Shown: one piece after another, positions 18,603-26,693 of the stretch | Numbering within the stretch: the first letter of the stretch is position 1 | Layout of the letters: every line of letters starts with the position of its first letter | Origin: Myxococcus dinghuensis | GTDB lineage: Bacteria; Myxococcota; Myxococcia; Myxococcales; Myxococcaceae | Reading direction: 5' to 3' | Assembly (NCBI RefSeq): GCF_024198235.1 | Contig: NZ_JAKCFB010000015.1 | Coordinates: 62,001 to 126,000 of the forward strand | Length of the DNA: 64,000 bases | Position numbers and translations under genes: made by a program | The notes under the pieces: generated by a model | Databases searched by the model: none | What the model was told of the DNA's origin: nothing | Seen by the model: the letters and a program-made list of their open reading frames with translations, nothing else

Positions 18603-20528
18603 ATGCCCCTAGGACCGGACACCGTAGGCAGGAAGCTCCTGTGGAGCATCGCCCTGCCCGGGCTCGTGGTCGCGCTGTTGGGCGTGGGGCACTTCTGGCG
18701 CGAGGCGCAGGTGTCCGTGCAGGACGCGACGCAGGTGGAGTCGCTCGCACTCGCGGAGTTCGTCGCCTCCACGTTCCTGCTCCCGCAGGGCCCGGGCGCG
18801 CCGCCGCACGACGCGGTGGCGGAGGTGCTGCGCTCGGACACGCGGCTGTTCCGCTCCGTCGCAGACGTGCGCGTGCTGTCGCTGGAGGGCGACGTGCGCT
18901 GGTCGCGCAACCCCTCGGAGGTGGGCACGCGACATCCGGAAGCGGCGCGGCTGACGACCCCGCGCCCGGAGACGGCGCGCTCGGACGACGGAGTGACGGA
19001 GGTGGTGCGTCCGTTGGGCGGCCCCGAGTGCGGCGGCTGCCACACGCGAGGCGACATCCCCGGCGCGAGCATCCTCCAGATGCGCATGGTGGAGCCGCCG
19101 CTGCACCAGCAGTTGACGCGCGTGTTCGGCGGGGCGCTGGGCTCGATGGTGTTCTTCGTCGTGCTGCTGTCGCTCGTCACCACGCTGTCGCTGCACTTCA
19201 ACCTCTCCCGGCCGCTGCGCAAGCTGAGCGCGGCCATGGGGCGGGCGGAGGCCGGGGACCTGCTGGTGCGCGCGGAGACGCGGGGCACGGATGAGATCGC
19301 CCGCCTGGGCGCGGCCTTCAACCAGATGCTCGCGCGGCTCACCACCATGAAGGTGGAGGAGATCGACACCCACCGCGACCTGGAGCTGGTGAAGGAGAAG
19401 CTGGCCCTCAAGGACGAACTGGAGGAGCGCCTGCGGGAGCTGTCGCTCCTGTTCGACGTGGCCCGCTCGCTCAACGCCACGCTGGAGCTGGACGAGCTGC
19501 TCGAGACGGTGACACGGCAGGTGGTGGAGCGGCTCCAGATTCCGGAGTTCTCCATCATGCTGGTCAACGCCGACGGCGCGCTGGAGATCCGCCACGCCTG
19601 GCCGGAGGAGCGCACCACGGAGGGGCTCACCTTCTCCGTGGGCGAGGGCGCGTGTGGCCGCGCCGCGCAGACGCACAAGGCCGTGTACCTGCCGGACGTG
19701 ACGGACCCGTCCAGCGTGTTCGCGCGGCGGGGGCTCATCGAGGGCGCCATGGACACCGGGGCCCTGCTCGCGGTGCCCATGGTCCACATGGACGCGCTGC
19801 TCGGGGTGATGAACTTCCAGCGTCCGCAGGTGGCCAGCTTCTCCGCGGAGGAGATCGAACTGCTCACCGCGGTGGCGGACCTGGCGGCGACGGCGGTGAA
19901 GAACGCCCGGCTCCACGCGGAGACGGTGAAGCTCACGATGACGGACCCGCTGACCGGCGTCCCCAACCGCCGGCACCTCTTCCAGCGCATGGAGCTGGAG
20001 ATGGCGCGGGCCCAGCGCTACGGCACGTCGCTGGCCCTGCTGATGGTGGACGTGGACCACTTCAAGCGGCTCAACGACCTGGCGGGCCACCGCGTGGGCG
20101 ACGAGACGCTCCGGAAGGTCTGCGACATCCTCCGCACGCGCGTGCGCAAGGTGGACACGCTGGCGCGCTATGGCGGCGAGGAGTTCGTCCTGCTCCTGCC
20201 CCAGACGCACAAGGCGGAGGCGCTGGAGGTGGCGGAGAAGCTGCGCCGCGCCATCGCGGAGACGCTGGTGCTGCCCCAGTCCGCCCTCCCCGGCGGCCAT
20301 GTCACCGTCTCCGTCGGCGTGGCGCACTTCCCGTCCGACGCCACCACGCAGGAGGCGCTCGTGGACAGCGCGGACGCGGCGCTCTATTGCAGCAAGCGCA
20401 CCGGCCGCAACCGCACCACGGCCTTCGAGCCCGGCATGGAGATCCACCCGGGCCGCGAGCGCGGGCCCCACGCGCCCCCCACCGAGCCCGCCGCGCCCAA
20501 GCCTCCGGGCGGCGTCGCCAAGGCCTGA
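18603..20528 (+). CDS. Diguanylate cyclase with periplasmic haem-c motif, HAMP, GAF and GGDEF
   Basis: A 641-residue membrane-bound c-di-GMP synthase. The order is transmembrane helix (about 13-30), periplasmic domain (about 31-177), second helix (about 178-198), HAMP (199-250), coiled coil, GAF (about 295-436) and GGDEF (about 440-610). The active site is GGEEF at 524-528 and the RKVD I-site (515-518) lies five residues before it, so product inhibition is expected. The periplasmic domain carries CGGCH at 143-147, a canonical CxxCH haem-c attachment site in the context GGPECGGCHTRGD. This suggests redox, NO, CO or oxygen sensing outside the membrane. The GAF domain has no obvious ligand motif. 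The start is the ATG at 18603, with two TTGACA boxes upstream. Confidence 0.92.
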   Translation: MPLGPDTVGRKLLWSIALPGLVVALLGVGHFWREAQVSVQDATQVESLALAEFVASTFLLPQGPGAPPHDAVAEVLRSDTRLFRSVADVRVLSLEGDVRWSRNPSEVGTRHPEAARLTTPRPETARSDDGVTEVVRPLGGPECGGCHTRGDIPGASILQMRMVEPPLHQQLTRVFGGALGSMVFFVVLLSLVTTLSLHFNLSRPLRKLSAAMGRAEAGDLLVRAETRGTDEIARLGAAFNQMLARLTTMKVEEIDTHRDLELVKEKLALKDELEERLRELSLLFDVARSLNATLELDELLETVTRQVVERLQIPEFSIMLVNADGALEIRHAWPEERTTEGLTFSVGEGACGRAAQTHKAVYLPDVTDPSSVFARRGLIEGAMDTGALLAVPMVHMDALLGVMNFQRPQVASFSAEEIELLTAVADLAATAVKNARLHAETVKLTMTDPLTGVPNRRHLFQRMELEMARAQRYGTSLALLMVDVDHFKRLNDLAGHRVGDETLRKVCDILRTRVRKVDTLARYGGEEFVLLLPQTHKAEALEVAEKLRRAIAETLVLPQSALPGGHVTVSVGVAHFPSDATTQEALVDSADAALYCSKRTGRNRTTAFEPGMEIHPGRERGPHAPPTEPAAPKPPGGVAKA

Positions 20529-20548
20529 GCCCCTCCACGGCGGAGCGC

Positions 20549-21142
20549 TCAGCGCGACACGAGCGTGCGCACCGTGGGCAGCATCAGGTCCGCCCACGCG
20601 TCGTAGCCCTCGTCCGACGGGTGGAAGCCGTCCTGCGAGAAGAAGCCTGGATTGGCGGGGAACGTCTCCCGGCTGGCCGAATAGAGGTCCACCAGGTGCA
20701 TGCCGTGCGCGCGCGCCAGCTCCGCGATGGCGGCGTTGAACGGCTCGATGCGGCCCTCGAACAAGGCGCTGGGGACCAGCCGGGCCACGGGCGCGAGCGC
20801 CATGTCCGCGATGTTCACCACCACCAGTGGGGCGCCCGTCTGCTTCAGCCGCCGGGCGATGCGGTCCAGGTCGTCCCGGAAGTCCTCCAGGGACGTGCCC
20901 CGCCAGATGTCGTTGGTCCCCACGCCGAGCGTCACCAGCGTGGGGCGCGCCGCGATGGTGGGCTTGACCTGTCCGGTGAAGACGTCGCGGATGCGCGCAC
21001 CGCTCTGCCCCAGGTTGGTGAGTCCCACGGAGAGGCCGTCCTTCCGCAGGCGGGAGGCGAGCCGCTCCGGATAGCCCCCGCCCCGACGGGCCCCCACCCC
21101 CACGGCCGTGCTGTCCCCCAGCGCGACGTAGTCGACGCTCAC
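20549..21142 (-). CDS. SGNH/GDSL-type hydrolase
   Basis: A 197-residue SGNH hydrolase (esterase, lipase or deacetylase class). Block I is YVALGDSTAVGVG with the serine nucleophile, block II is the Gly in NLGQSGARI, block III is GTND (LGVGTNDIWRG), and block V is SQDGFHPSDEGY with the Asp and His. The GTG at 21142 is chosen because GGGGAG...GGAAG precedes it and the protein then begins directly at the first beta-strand. No signal peptide is seen, so it is likely cytoplasmic, or the true start differs. It lies 20 bases after the htrA-like gene on the same strand, which suggests one transcript. The substrate is unknown. Confidence 0.87.
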   Translation of the reverse strand: MSVDYVALGDSTAVGVGARRGGGYPERLASRLRKDGLSVGLTNLGQSGARIRDVFTGQVKPTIAARPTLVTLGVGTNDIWRGTSLEDFRDDLDRIARRLKQTGAPLVVVNIADMALAPVARLVPSALFEGRIEPFNAAIAELARAHGMHLVDLYSASRETFPANPGFFSQDGFHPSDEGYDAWADLMLPTVRTLVSR

Positions 21143-21162
21143 CTTCCGTCTCCCCTCCCCCG

Positions 21163-22620
21163 CTACGGAACGCGCAGCGCGCGCAGGTAGCGGGCGCCGC
21201 CGGGGGTCGCCACGCGCAACAGCAGCGTGCTGCCGGAGGACGCGGAGCGGATCGCCTCCGCCAGGTCCTGGGCGCTCTTCACGGGCTTGCGGTTGGCCTC
21301 CACCACCACCATGCCCGCCTCGAGCTGCGCGCGGTCCGCGGGCGAGCCGGGCATCACGTCGGTGACGAGCGCGCCCTGCCGGTCGTTGAAGCCGGCCTGC
21401 TGGGCGGTGCGCGCGTCCAGGGTCTTCAGGCTGACGCCCACGCGCCGAGAGCTCTCCTGCTGCTCCTCCTCCCCTTGCGGCTTCTTGTTGGTGACCCCCT
21501 CCAGGTCCGGGCGCGTGCCGAGCGTCACCTTCACGTCCTGCTTCTTGCCCTCGCGAAACACGGTCAGCGTGGAGACGCTGCCCGGCCGCTTGAGCGCCAC
21601 GGTGCGGGTGAACTGGCCGCCGGACGTCACCGGCTGTCCGTCGATGGCGGTGACGACGTCGTCCGCCTTGAGCCCCGCCTTCGACGCGGGAGAGTTCGGG
21701 TTGATCTGTGTGAGGATGGCGCCCTCCGTGACGGGGAGCTTCAGCGCGCCGGCCAGGTCGCGCGTCAGGTCCTGGATGCCCACGCCCAACCACGCGCGCG
21801 TGACGGAGCCCTCCTTCTCCAACTGGGGCACCAGCGCCTTGACCAGGTTGCTCGGCACCGCGAAGCCGATGCCCGTGCCGCCGCCGACGATGGCCGTGTT
21901 GATGCCCACCACCTCGCCGCGCATGTTGAACAGCGGACCGCCGGAGTTGCCCGGGTTGATGGCCGCGTCCGTCTGGAGGAACTCGTCGTAGGGCCCCGCG
22001 CCGATGTCGCGCGCCCGCGCGGAGACGATGCCCAGGCTCACGCTGGAGGCCAGACCGAACGGATTGCCGATGGCCACCACCCAGTCCCCCACCCGCAGCG
22101 CGTCGGAGTCACCCAGCTTCACCGTGGGCAGCCCGTCCACCTTGTCCTTGATCTTCACCAGCGCCACGTCGGTGAGCGGATCACGCCCCACCACCGAGGC
22201 CGCGAACGAGCGGCCGTCGTCCAGCCGCACCGTGATGGACACCGCGTCCTCCACGACGTGGTTGTTCGTGAGCACGATACCGGACGGTTCGATGATGAAC
22301 CCCGAACCCGCGCCCTGGCGCAGCGGCTCCCGCTGCCCCCGGCCTCCGCCGAAGAAGCGGTCGAACAGCGGGTTGTCCTCCGAACCCCGCATGCCGCCCC
22401 CGCCCCTCGCCTGGACGTCCACGTTGACCACCGCCGTCTTCACCGACTCCACCAGCGGAGCCAACGACGGAAGCGCCTGGGCCTCGCGGGTGGCGGGCTG
22501 GAGGTTGCCGGCCTGCGCCGACGGGGCCGCGGCGGGCGCCTGCGCGAGCGTCGCCTGCGGCAAGGCGAGGAGCAACGCGGCGACCAGGGTCCTCCGGAAC
22601 GGAACGAGCGAACGGTTCAT
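21163..22620 (-). CDS. Periplasmic serine protease of the DegP/HtrA (MucD) family
   Basis: A 485-residue exported trypsin-like protease-chaperone. The signal peptide ends near LAQA (about 27). The protease domain holds H121 (LTNNHVVED), D151 (DPLTDVALVKI) and S226 (NPGNSGGPL). Two PDZ domains follow at about 260-345 and 375-470. A Gly-rich loop near 72-95 (ARGGGGMRGSEDNPLFDRFF) matches the LA loop of DegP-type proteins. It degrades or refolds damaged envelope proteins. The ATG at 22620 is preferred to a GTG six bases upstream because TGGAG sits five bases before it. Cotranscribed with the SGNH hydrolase gene downstream. Confidence 0.94.
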   Translation of the reverse strand: MNRSLVPFRRTLVAALLLALPQATLAQAPAAAPSAQAGNLQPATREAQALPSLAPLVESVKTAVVNVDVQARGGGGMRGSEDNPLFDRFFGGGRGQREPLRQGAGSGFIIEPSGIVLTNNHVVEDAVSITVRLDDGRSFAASVVGRDPLTDVALVKIKDKVDGLPTVKLGDSDALRVGDWVVAIGNPFGLASSVSLGIVSARARDIGAGPYDEFLQTDAAINPGNSGGPLFNMRGEVVGINTAIVGGGTGIGFAVPSNLVKALVPQLEKEGSVTRAWLGVGIQDLTRDLAGALKLPVTEGAILTQINPNSPASKAGLKADDVVTAIDGQPVTSGGQFTRTVALKRPGSVSTLTVFREGKKQDVKVTLGTRPDLEGVTNKKPQGEEEQQESSRRVGVSLKTLDARTAQQAGFNDRQGALVTDVMPGSPADRAQLEAGMVVVEANRKPVKSAQDLAEAIRSASSGSTLLLRVATPGGARYLRALRVP

Positions 22621-22703
22621 ATGCACTCCAAGCTAAAGCCGAATCGCGGCCCCGCAAGCCAAACCCACTCCGGGACCGGGCGGAAACACGGTGGAAGACG
22701 CCG

Positions 22704-24293
22704 TCACGCGGGTTGGTAGACGCGATAGTCCAGCTCTGGAAAGACGTTGTCCCGGGACTCGAGCTGGGAGAGCCAGGCTTCGTCCACCGAACCCGCGCGG
22801 AGCTGGTCGTGCAACCGGAGGAACCGCTGGACGTGTTCCCGGCTGCGTCGCCGGGCGTACTCCACCATGGTGCCGGTCTTCATGATGAAGGCCCAGTCGG
22901 ACCCCTGGGCGAGCAACAGTTCTCGCGCCGCCTGATTGAGGGCCCGGCGCTGGCGCGCGTCCGGCTCCCGGAAGTCCCTCGCCAGCTCCACCATCCTCCG
23001 CGCGCAGTGGTGCAGGTGGCGGTAGAGCCAGTCGTTGCTCTCGTCGAGCCACATCCGCGCGTAGCCCCCCGCGCCCCACGACGACATGGGCGGCGTGGCC
23101 ACCTGGTTCTCGGGGTTGTCGCGCAGGTCGTCCGCCGGCGTCACCAGGTCGAACGTCTGCTGCTCCCGCGCGGCCTTGCGCAGGAGCGCCTCCAGGAACC
23201 AGGGCCCCTCGAACCACCAGTGTCCGAACAGCTCCGCGTCGTACGGCGCGACCACGACGGGCCTGCGCCCCGACAGCCGCGACGCGAGGTATTCGATCTG
23301 CCGCTGGCGATGGACGAGGAAGTCTCCGGCGTGGAGGACGGCCCGCTCCCGCGCGGCCTCCGGCGCATAGGGCTGCTTGTCCTGCGTCTTGCCGGTGATG
23401 CGGAAGTACTTGAAGCCGGTGTTCTTGCGGTCTCCGGTCGGCTGGATGAACGGGCGGATGTAGTCCAGGTCCAGGTCCCAGCCGATGTCCCGGTAGAACT
23501 CGCGGTACATCGGGTCGCCCGGGTAGCCGTGCTCGGCGCTCCAGACCTGCTGGCTGCTGTCCGGGTCGCGCGCGTAGGCCGCGACGCCGGCCTCGGTGAA
23601 GATGGGCGCGTAGGGGCCGTGCAGCGGGCGGGGCACCGCGTCCGTGAGGCCGTGCGTGTCGACGAAGAAGTAGCGGATGCGTTCGGCGGCCAGCACGCGC
23701 TCCAACCCGGGGAAGTAGCCGCACTCGGCCAGCCAGATACCCGCGGGGTCCCTGCCGAAGGCGCCCCGGTAGTGGGCCGTGGCCACCATCACCTGCGCTC
23801 GCACCGCCTCGGGGACCTGCTGCATGAGCGGCAGGAAGCCGTGGGTCGCGTTGCAGGTGAGGATGTCCAGGTAGCCCGCGTCCTGGAGTCTCCGGAACGC
23901 GGCGACGAGGTCCCCGCGATAGCGGTCGTGGAAGGCGACACGCAGCGCTCGGAAGTGGTCCCGATAGAAGCGCGCCAGCCGACCGAAGGTGGCGTCGTCA
24001 CGGGTCCGGTGGACCTCGCGCTCCCCCAATTCGCAGAGCTGGTCCAGCTTGCGGGCGTAGCGCGACATCAACAGCTCGTCGCGCAGCATGGTGATGAGCG
24101 TGGGCGAGAGCGTCATCGCCAACCGGAAGCGAACGCCCTCCTCCGCGAGCCGGTCGAAGACGCCCAGCAGTGGCAGATACGTCTCCGAGATGGCCTCGTA
24201 GAGCCAATCCTCCTCGAGGAAGTCCTCGTGCTCGGGGTGCCGCACGAACGGCAGGTGTGCATGGAGGACGAGAGACAGGGAGCCCAGGCTCAT
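22704..24293 (-). CDS. Glycoside hydrolase family 57 1,4-alpha-glucan branching enzyme
   Basis: A 529-residue GH57 enzyme, best matched to the GH57 1,4-alpha-glucan branching enzymes that form alpha-1,6 branches in glycogen-like polymers. The N-terminal LVLHAHLPFVRHPE is the first conserved region. The nucleophile E190 is in WLAECGYFPGLE and the acid/base D352 is in APYDAELFGHWWFEG; both agree with characterised members. The C-terminal helical part is present, so the protein is full length. Cytoplasmic. It starts 27 bases after the DUF4912 gene stop on the same strand, a pairing that I recall from other genomes. A GT4 gene diverges from this pair, so the three probably act in storage or surface polysaccharide metabolism. 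Confidence 0.93.
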   Translation of the reverse strand: MSLGSLSLVLHAHLPFVRHPEHEDFLEEDWLYEAISETYLPLLGVFDRLAEEGVRFRLAMTLSPTLITMLRDELLMSRYARKLDQLCELGEREVHRTRDDATFGRLARFYRDHFRALRVAFHDRYRGDLVAAFRRLQDAGYLDILTCNATHGFLPLMQQVPEAVRAQVMVATAHYRGAFGRDPAGIWLAECGYFPGLERVLAAERIRYFFVDTHGLTDAVPRPLHGPYAPIFTEAGVAAYARDPDSSQQVWSAEHGYPGDPMYREFYRDIGWDLDLDYIRPFIQPTGDRKNTGFKYFRITGKTQDKQPYAPEAARERAVLHAGDFLVHRQRQIEYLASRLSGRRPVVVAPYDAELFGHWWFEGPWFLEALLRKAAREQQTFDLVTPADDLRDNPENQVATPPMSSWGAGGYARMWLDESNDWLYRHLHHCARRMVELARDFREPDARQRRALNQAARELLLAQGSDWAFIMKTGTMVEYARRRSREHVQRFLRLHDQLRAGSVDEAWLSQLESRDNVFPELDYRVYQPA

Positions 24294-24320
24294 AGGCGGT
24301 CGAGGGATGCGTCGGGTTTG

Positions 24321-26561
24321 CTACCGGCGGCGACGGCCCGAGGGTGGCTTGCGCTTGGGGGAGGACGACTGCGAGGGCTTCGTCGAGGGAGCGGGCGGCG
24401 CCACGGGACGCGTATCCTCCGCGCCAATGGCACGGGGAGGCGCCTCGAAGTAACGCAGGTCCGACATGCCCGGGACGCGCGCCGCGGACTCGAACAGCCT
24501 CAGGGCCGAGGCCCCGGAGAGCGGCGCCACGGCGGTCGCTTCCGTGACGGGCTCTCGAGGACTCGCCGGCGTGACCCGAGCCGCCTCGGGAGCCACGGCC
24601 ACCGGGACGGAGACCTCGGCCACGAGGAGCCGGGACGCGGGGGGCGGTGACTCGAAGTAGCCGGCCTCCAGGATGTGGTCCACCGGAGGCGGTGCTTCGC
24701 GGTGCGTCGATTCCGCCGAGGACGAAGGCATGGACGTGGAGACACCGGGCCGAGTCAGGTCCCCCCGGTCCGTCGCGGCGTCGCGCGGCGTGGCCGCGCC
24801 GTCCTTCGACGTGTCCGGTGCCAGGGAGCCACCGCGGCCCGGATGTGCCTCGGAGGCGCCGGGGACGCGCACGGGCATCTCCAGGTACCGGAGCTCCGTC
24901 CCCCCCGAGGAGCGTGGAGGCACGTCGTGCGTTCGTGGGGCCGCCGACCCCAGGGGGGATGGACCTCGGGCATTGGCGTCCCGTCCGCCCACCTCGGTGG
25001 CCACCGCGTAGCGCATGTCGGAGGCGCCACGAGGCCGCAGGGTGCCCAGGTCCAGATAGCGATGCAGGGACCACGGCCCCACCGCGGTCGGAGGTGGTGA
25101 CGCGACCGTCTCGTAGCGCAGGTCCGACGCCCCACCCGGCCCGCGCGCCACGGACAGGTACTCCCGAGCGCGCGGGGCGGAGGGCTGGGACACCCCGGCG
25201 CGCACACGGTCTCCGACGACCAGGTGTTGCTCGGAGGCTCCGGGGGCACGTTCCCGGGCCTCGAGGTACCGCTGCGTCACCTCGTAGCGTTGGTCCGAGG
25301 CCCCCGGTGGACGCGTGACGCCACCGAAGTGCAGGGCGGCCGCTTCGCCTCCGACCTCCTCGACCGCTCGCGCGCCCTCGAGTTCGAGGACGACGCGCTC
25401 AAGGTGGACCTCCGGCACCAGCCGCGAGCCCTCGCTTCCCGGCAGGGGAACGCGGCGCCAGGTGACGTACTCACGCTCCTCGACCCGAGACACGGACGCA
25501 CCGGGGCCCGACAGCTCGGCCTCCAGCGGTGGGCCGGGCAAGGTCATGAAGCGGAGGGTCGTGTCCGTGGACACGCCCGTGGGAGGAAGGGACGCCTGGT
25601 TGCTGGACGGCCCGATTCGCCGGGTCCGCCCATCCGCCGCGACGAAATGCACCTCCAGGCGGTACGTGCGTCCGGGGGGCAGGTCATGGAGGTAGTAGCC
25701 GCGCGAGTCGAGCGAACAGTCCACCTCGCGCACGAGCGATGCACCATCGAAGAGCCGCAGCACCGCCCTGGGCGACGCCAACTCCCGCTGCGCCTGGACG
25801 CGCGTGGCCACCTTGAAGTCCCAGAGCGCGAACAGCGTTTGGGGATCCCGAACGAACAACAGCACCGAGTCGTCGAGGTACTCACCCGGCAGGTCGCCAG
25901 CCCCCCCGCCATCCAGATCGAGCCGCTCGGAGACGTTCGCCTGCGCCGTCGACTCCTGGAGGTGATGCCGGCGGACCTCGGCCTCCCCACGCACGCGCGC
26001 CACGAAGAACCCCTCCACCACGGGCTCGGCGACATGCTGGATGGGAGGCACTTCAACCTCGGAGGATTTCTCCACGGAGGCGGAAGGGGGTTCGGACTGC
26101 GACGGCATGAGGGACTCTCGGCTGGCACGAGGCTTGGCTGGAAACGTCACCACGTGCGCGGGGCGTGCGGAATGGGTCTCTCTCGTGGGCTCCGGTGCCT
26201 GACTGGCCGCCGTCTGACTGGGCGCGGAGACGCGCCCACTCCCGGAGTGCTCGCCGGGGGATGGCGCGGGAGGGATGGGCGCGGACGTGGCCTCGTCGTG
26301 GGGCGCCCCCCCGTTCGGGTGAGCCCCGGGCGGCTGAGACATGCCAGGCTGGGAGTCGGACGGGGAATGCGACCGCCCGTCCTCGAAGCGCTTGCGCAGC
26401 TCCGAGACGACCAGGAACCGGGCGAGCCGCGCGAGTTGGGGCACGGAGGCCACGAGCGCGGCGATCAACTCCCTCTTCTTGAGCTTGCGGTAGTCGCTCC
26501 CCAGGTGCTTCCGAGCCAGTTCCCTCAGGGAACCGACGGTCACGCTCTTGAGGTCGTCCAT
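24321..26561 (-). CDS. DUF4912 protein with N-terminal SAP/Rho-N-like domain and degenerate repeats
   Basis: A 746-residue protein. Residues about 5-40 (SLRELARKHL..KLKKRELIAAL) look like a SAP/HeH or Rho-N-like helix-extended-helix motif. A Ser/Pro-rich linker follows. The DUF4912 domain lies around 215-325 (LLFVRDPQTLFALWDF through YRLEVHFVAADGRTRRIG), an immunoglobulin-like or carbohydrate-binding fold often found beside GH57 enzymes. The last 400 residues contain a degenerate repeat, each copy with PGASD(L/Q/M)RY followed by a short variable stretch, at least seven times. The ATG at 26561 is chosen because AAGGCG lies nine bases before it; an in-frame GTG at 26567 is too close. Cotranscribed with the GH57 gene. 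Function unknown; a glycan-binding scaffold is my inference. Confidence 0.82.
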   Translation of the reverse strand: MDDLKSVTVGSLRELARKHLGSDYRKLKKRELIAALVASVPQLARLARFLVVSELRKRFEDGRSHSPSDSQPGMSQPPGAHPNGGAPHDEATSAPIPPAPSPGEHSGSGRVSAPSQTAASQAPEPTRETHSARPAHVVTFPAKPRASRESLMPSQSEPPSASVEKSSEVEVPPIQHVAEPVVEGFFVARVRGEAEVRRHHLQESTAQANVSERLDLDGGGAGDLPGEYLDDSVLLFVRDPQTLFALWDFKVATRVQAQRELASPRAVLRLFDGASLVREVDCSLDSRGYYLHDLPPGRTYRLEVHFVAADGRTRRIGPSSNQASLPPTGVSTDTTLRFMTLPGPPLEAELSGPGASVSRVEEREYVTWRRVPLPGSEGSRLVPEVHLERVVLELEGARAVEEVGGEAAALHFGGVTRPPGASDQRYEVTQRYLEARERAPGASEQHLVVGDRVRAGVSQPSAPRAREYLSVARGPGGASDLRYETVASPPPTAVGPWSLHRYLDLGTLRPRGASDMRYAVATEVGGRDANARGPSPLGSAAPRTHDVPPRSSGGTELRYLEMPVRVPGASEAHPGRGGSLAPDTSKDGAATPRDAATDRGDLTRPGVSTSMPSSSAESTHREAPPPVDHILEAGYFESPPPASRLLVAEVSVPVAVAPEAARVTPASPREPVTEATAVAPLSGASALRLFESAARVPGMSDLRYFEAPPRAIGAEDTRPVAPPAPSTKPSQSSSPKRKPPSGRRRR

Positions 26562-26693
26562 AGACACGGTCGCCTTTAGGTCGCCGGACGAGGAGGGTCA
26601 ACGTGCCGGCATTCCGATGTGTTCGTCGCCCGACCCCACTCCTCCACCTCACCCGATGACACCCAGGAAACAGCCCGGTATTCTGCCCCCGCT

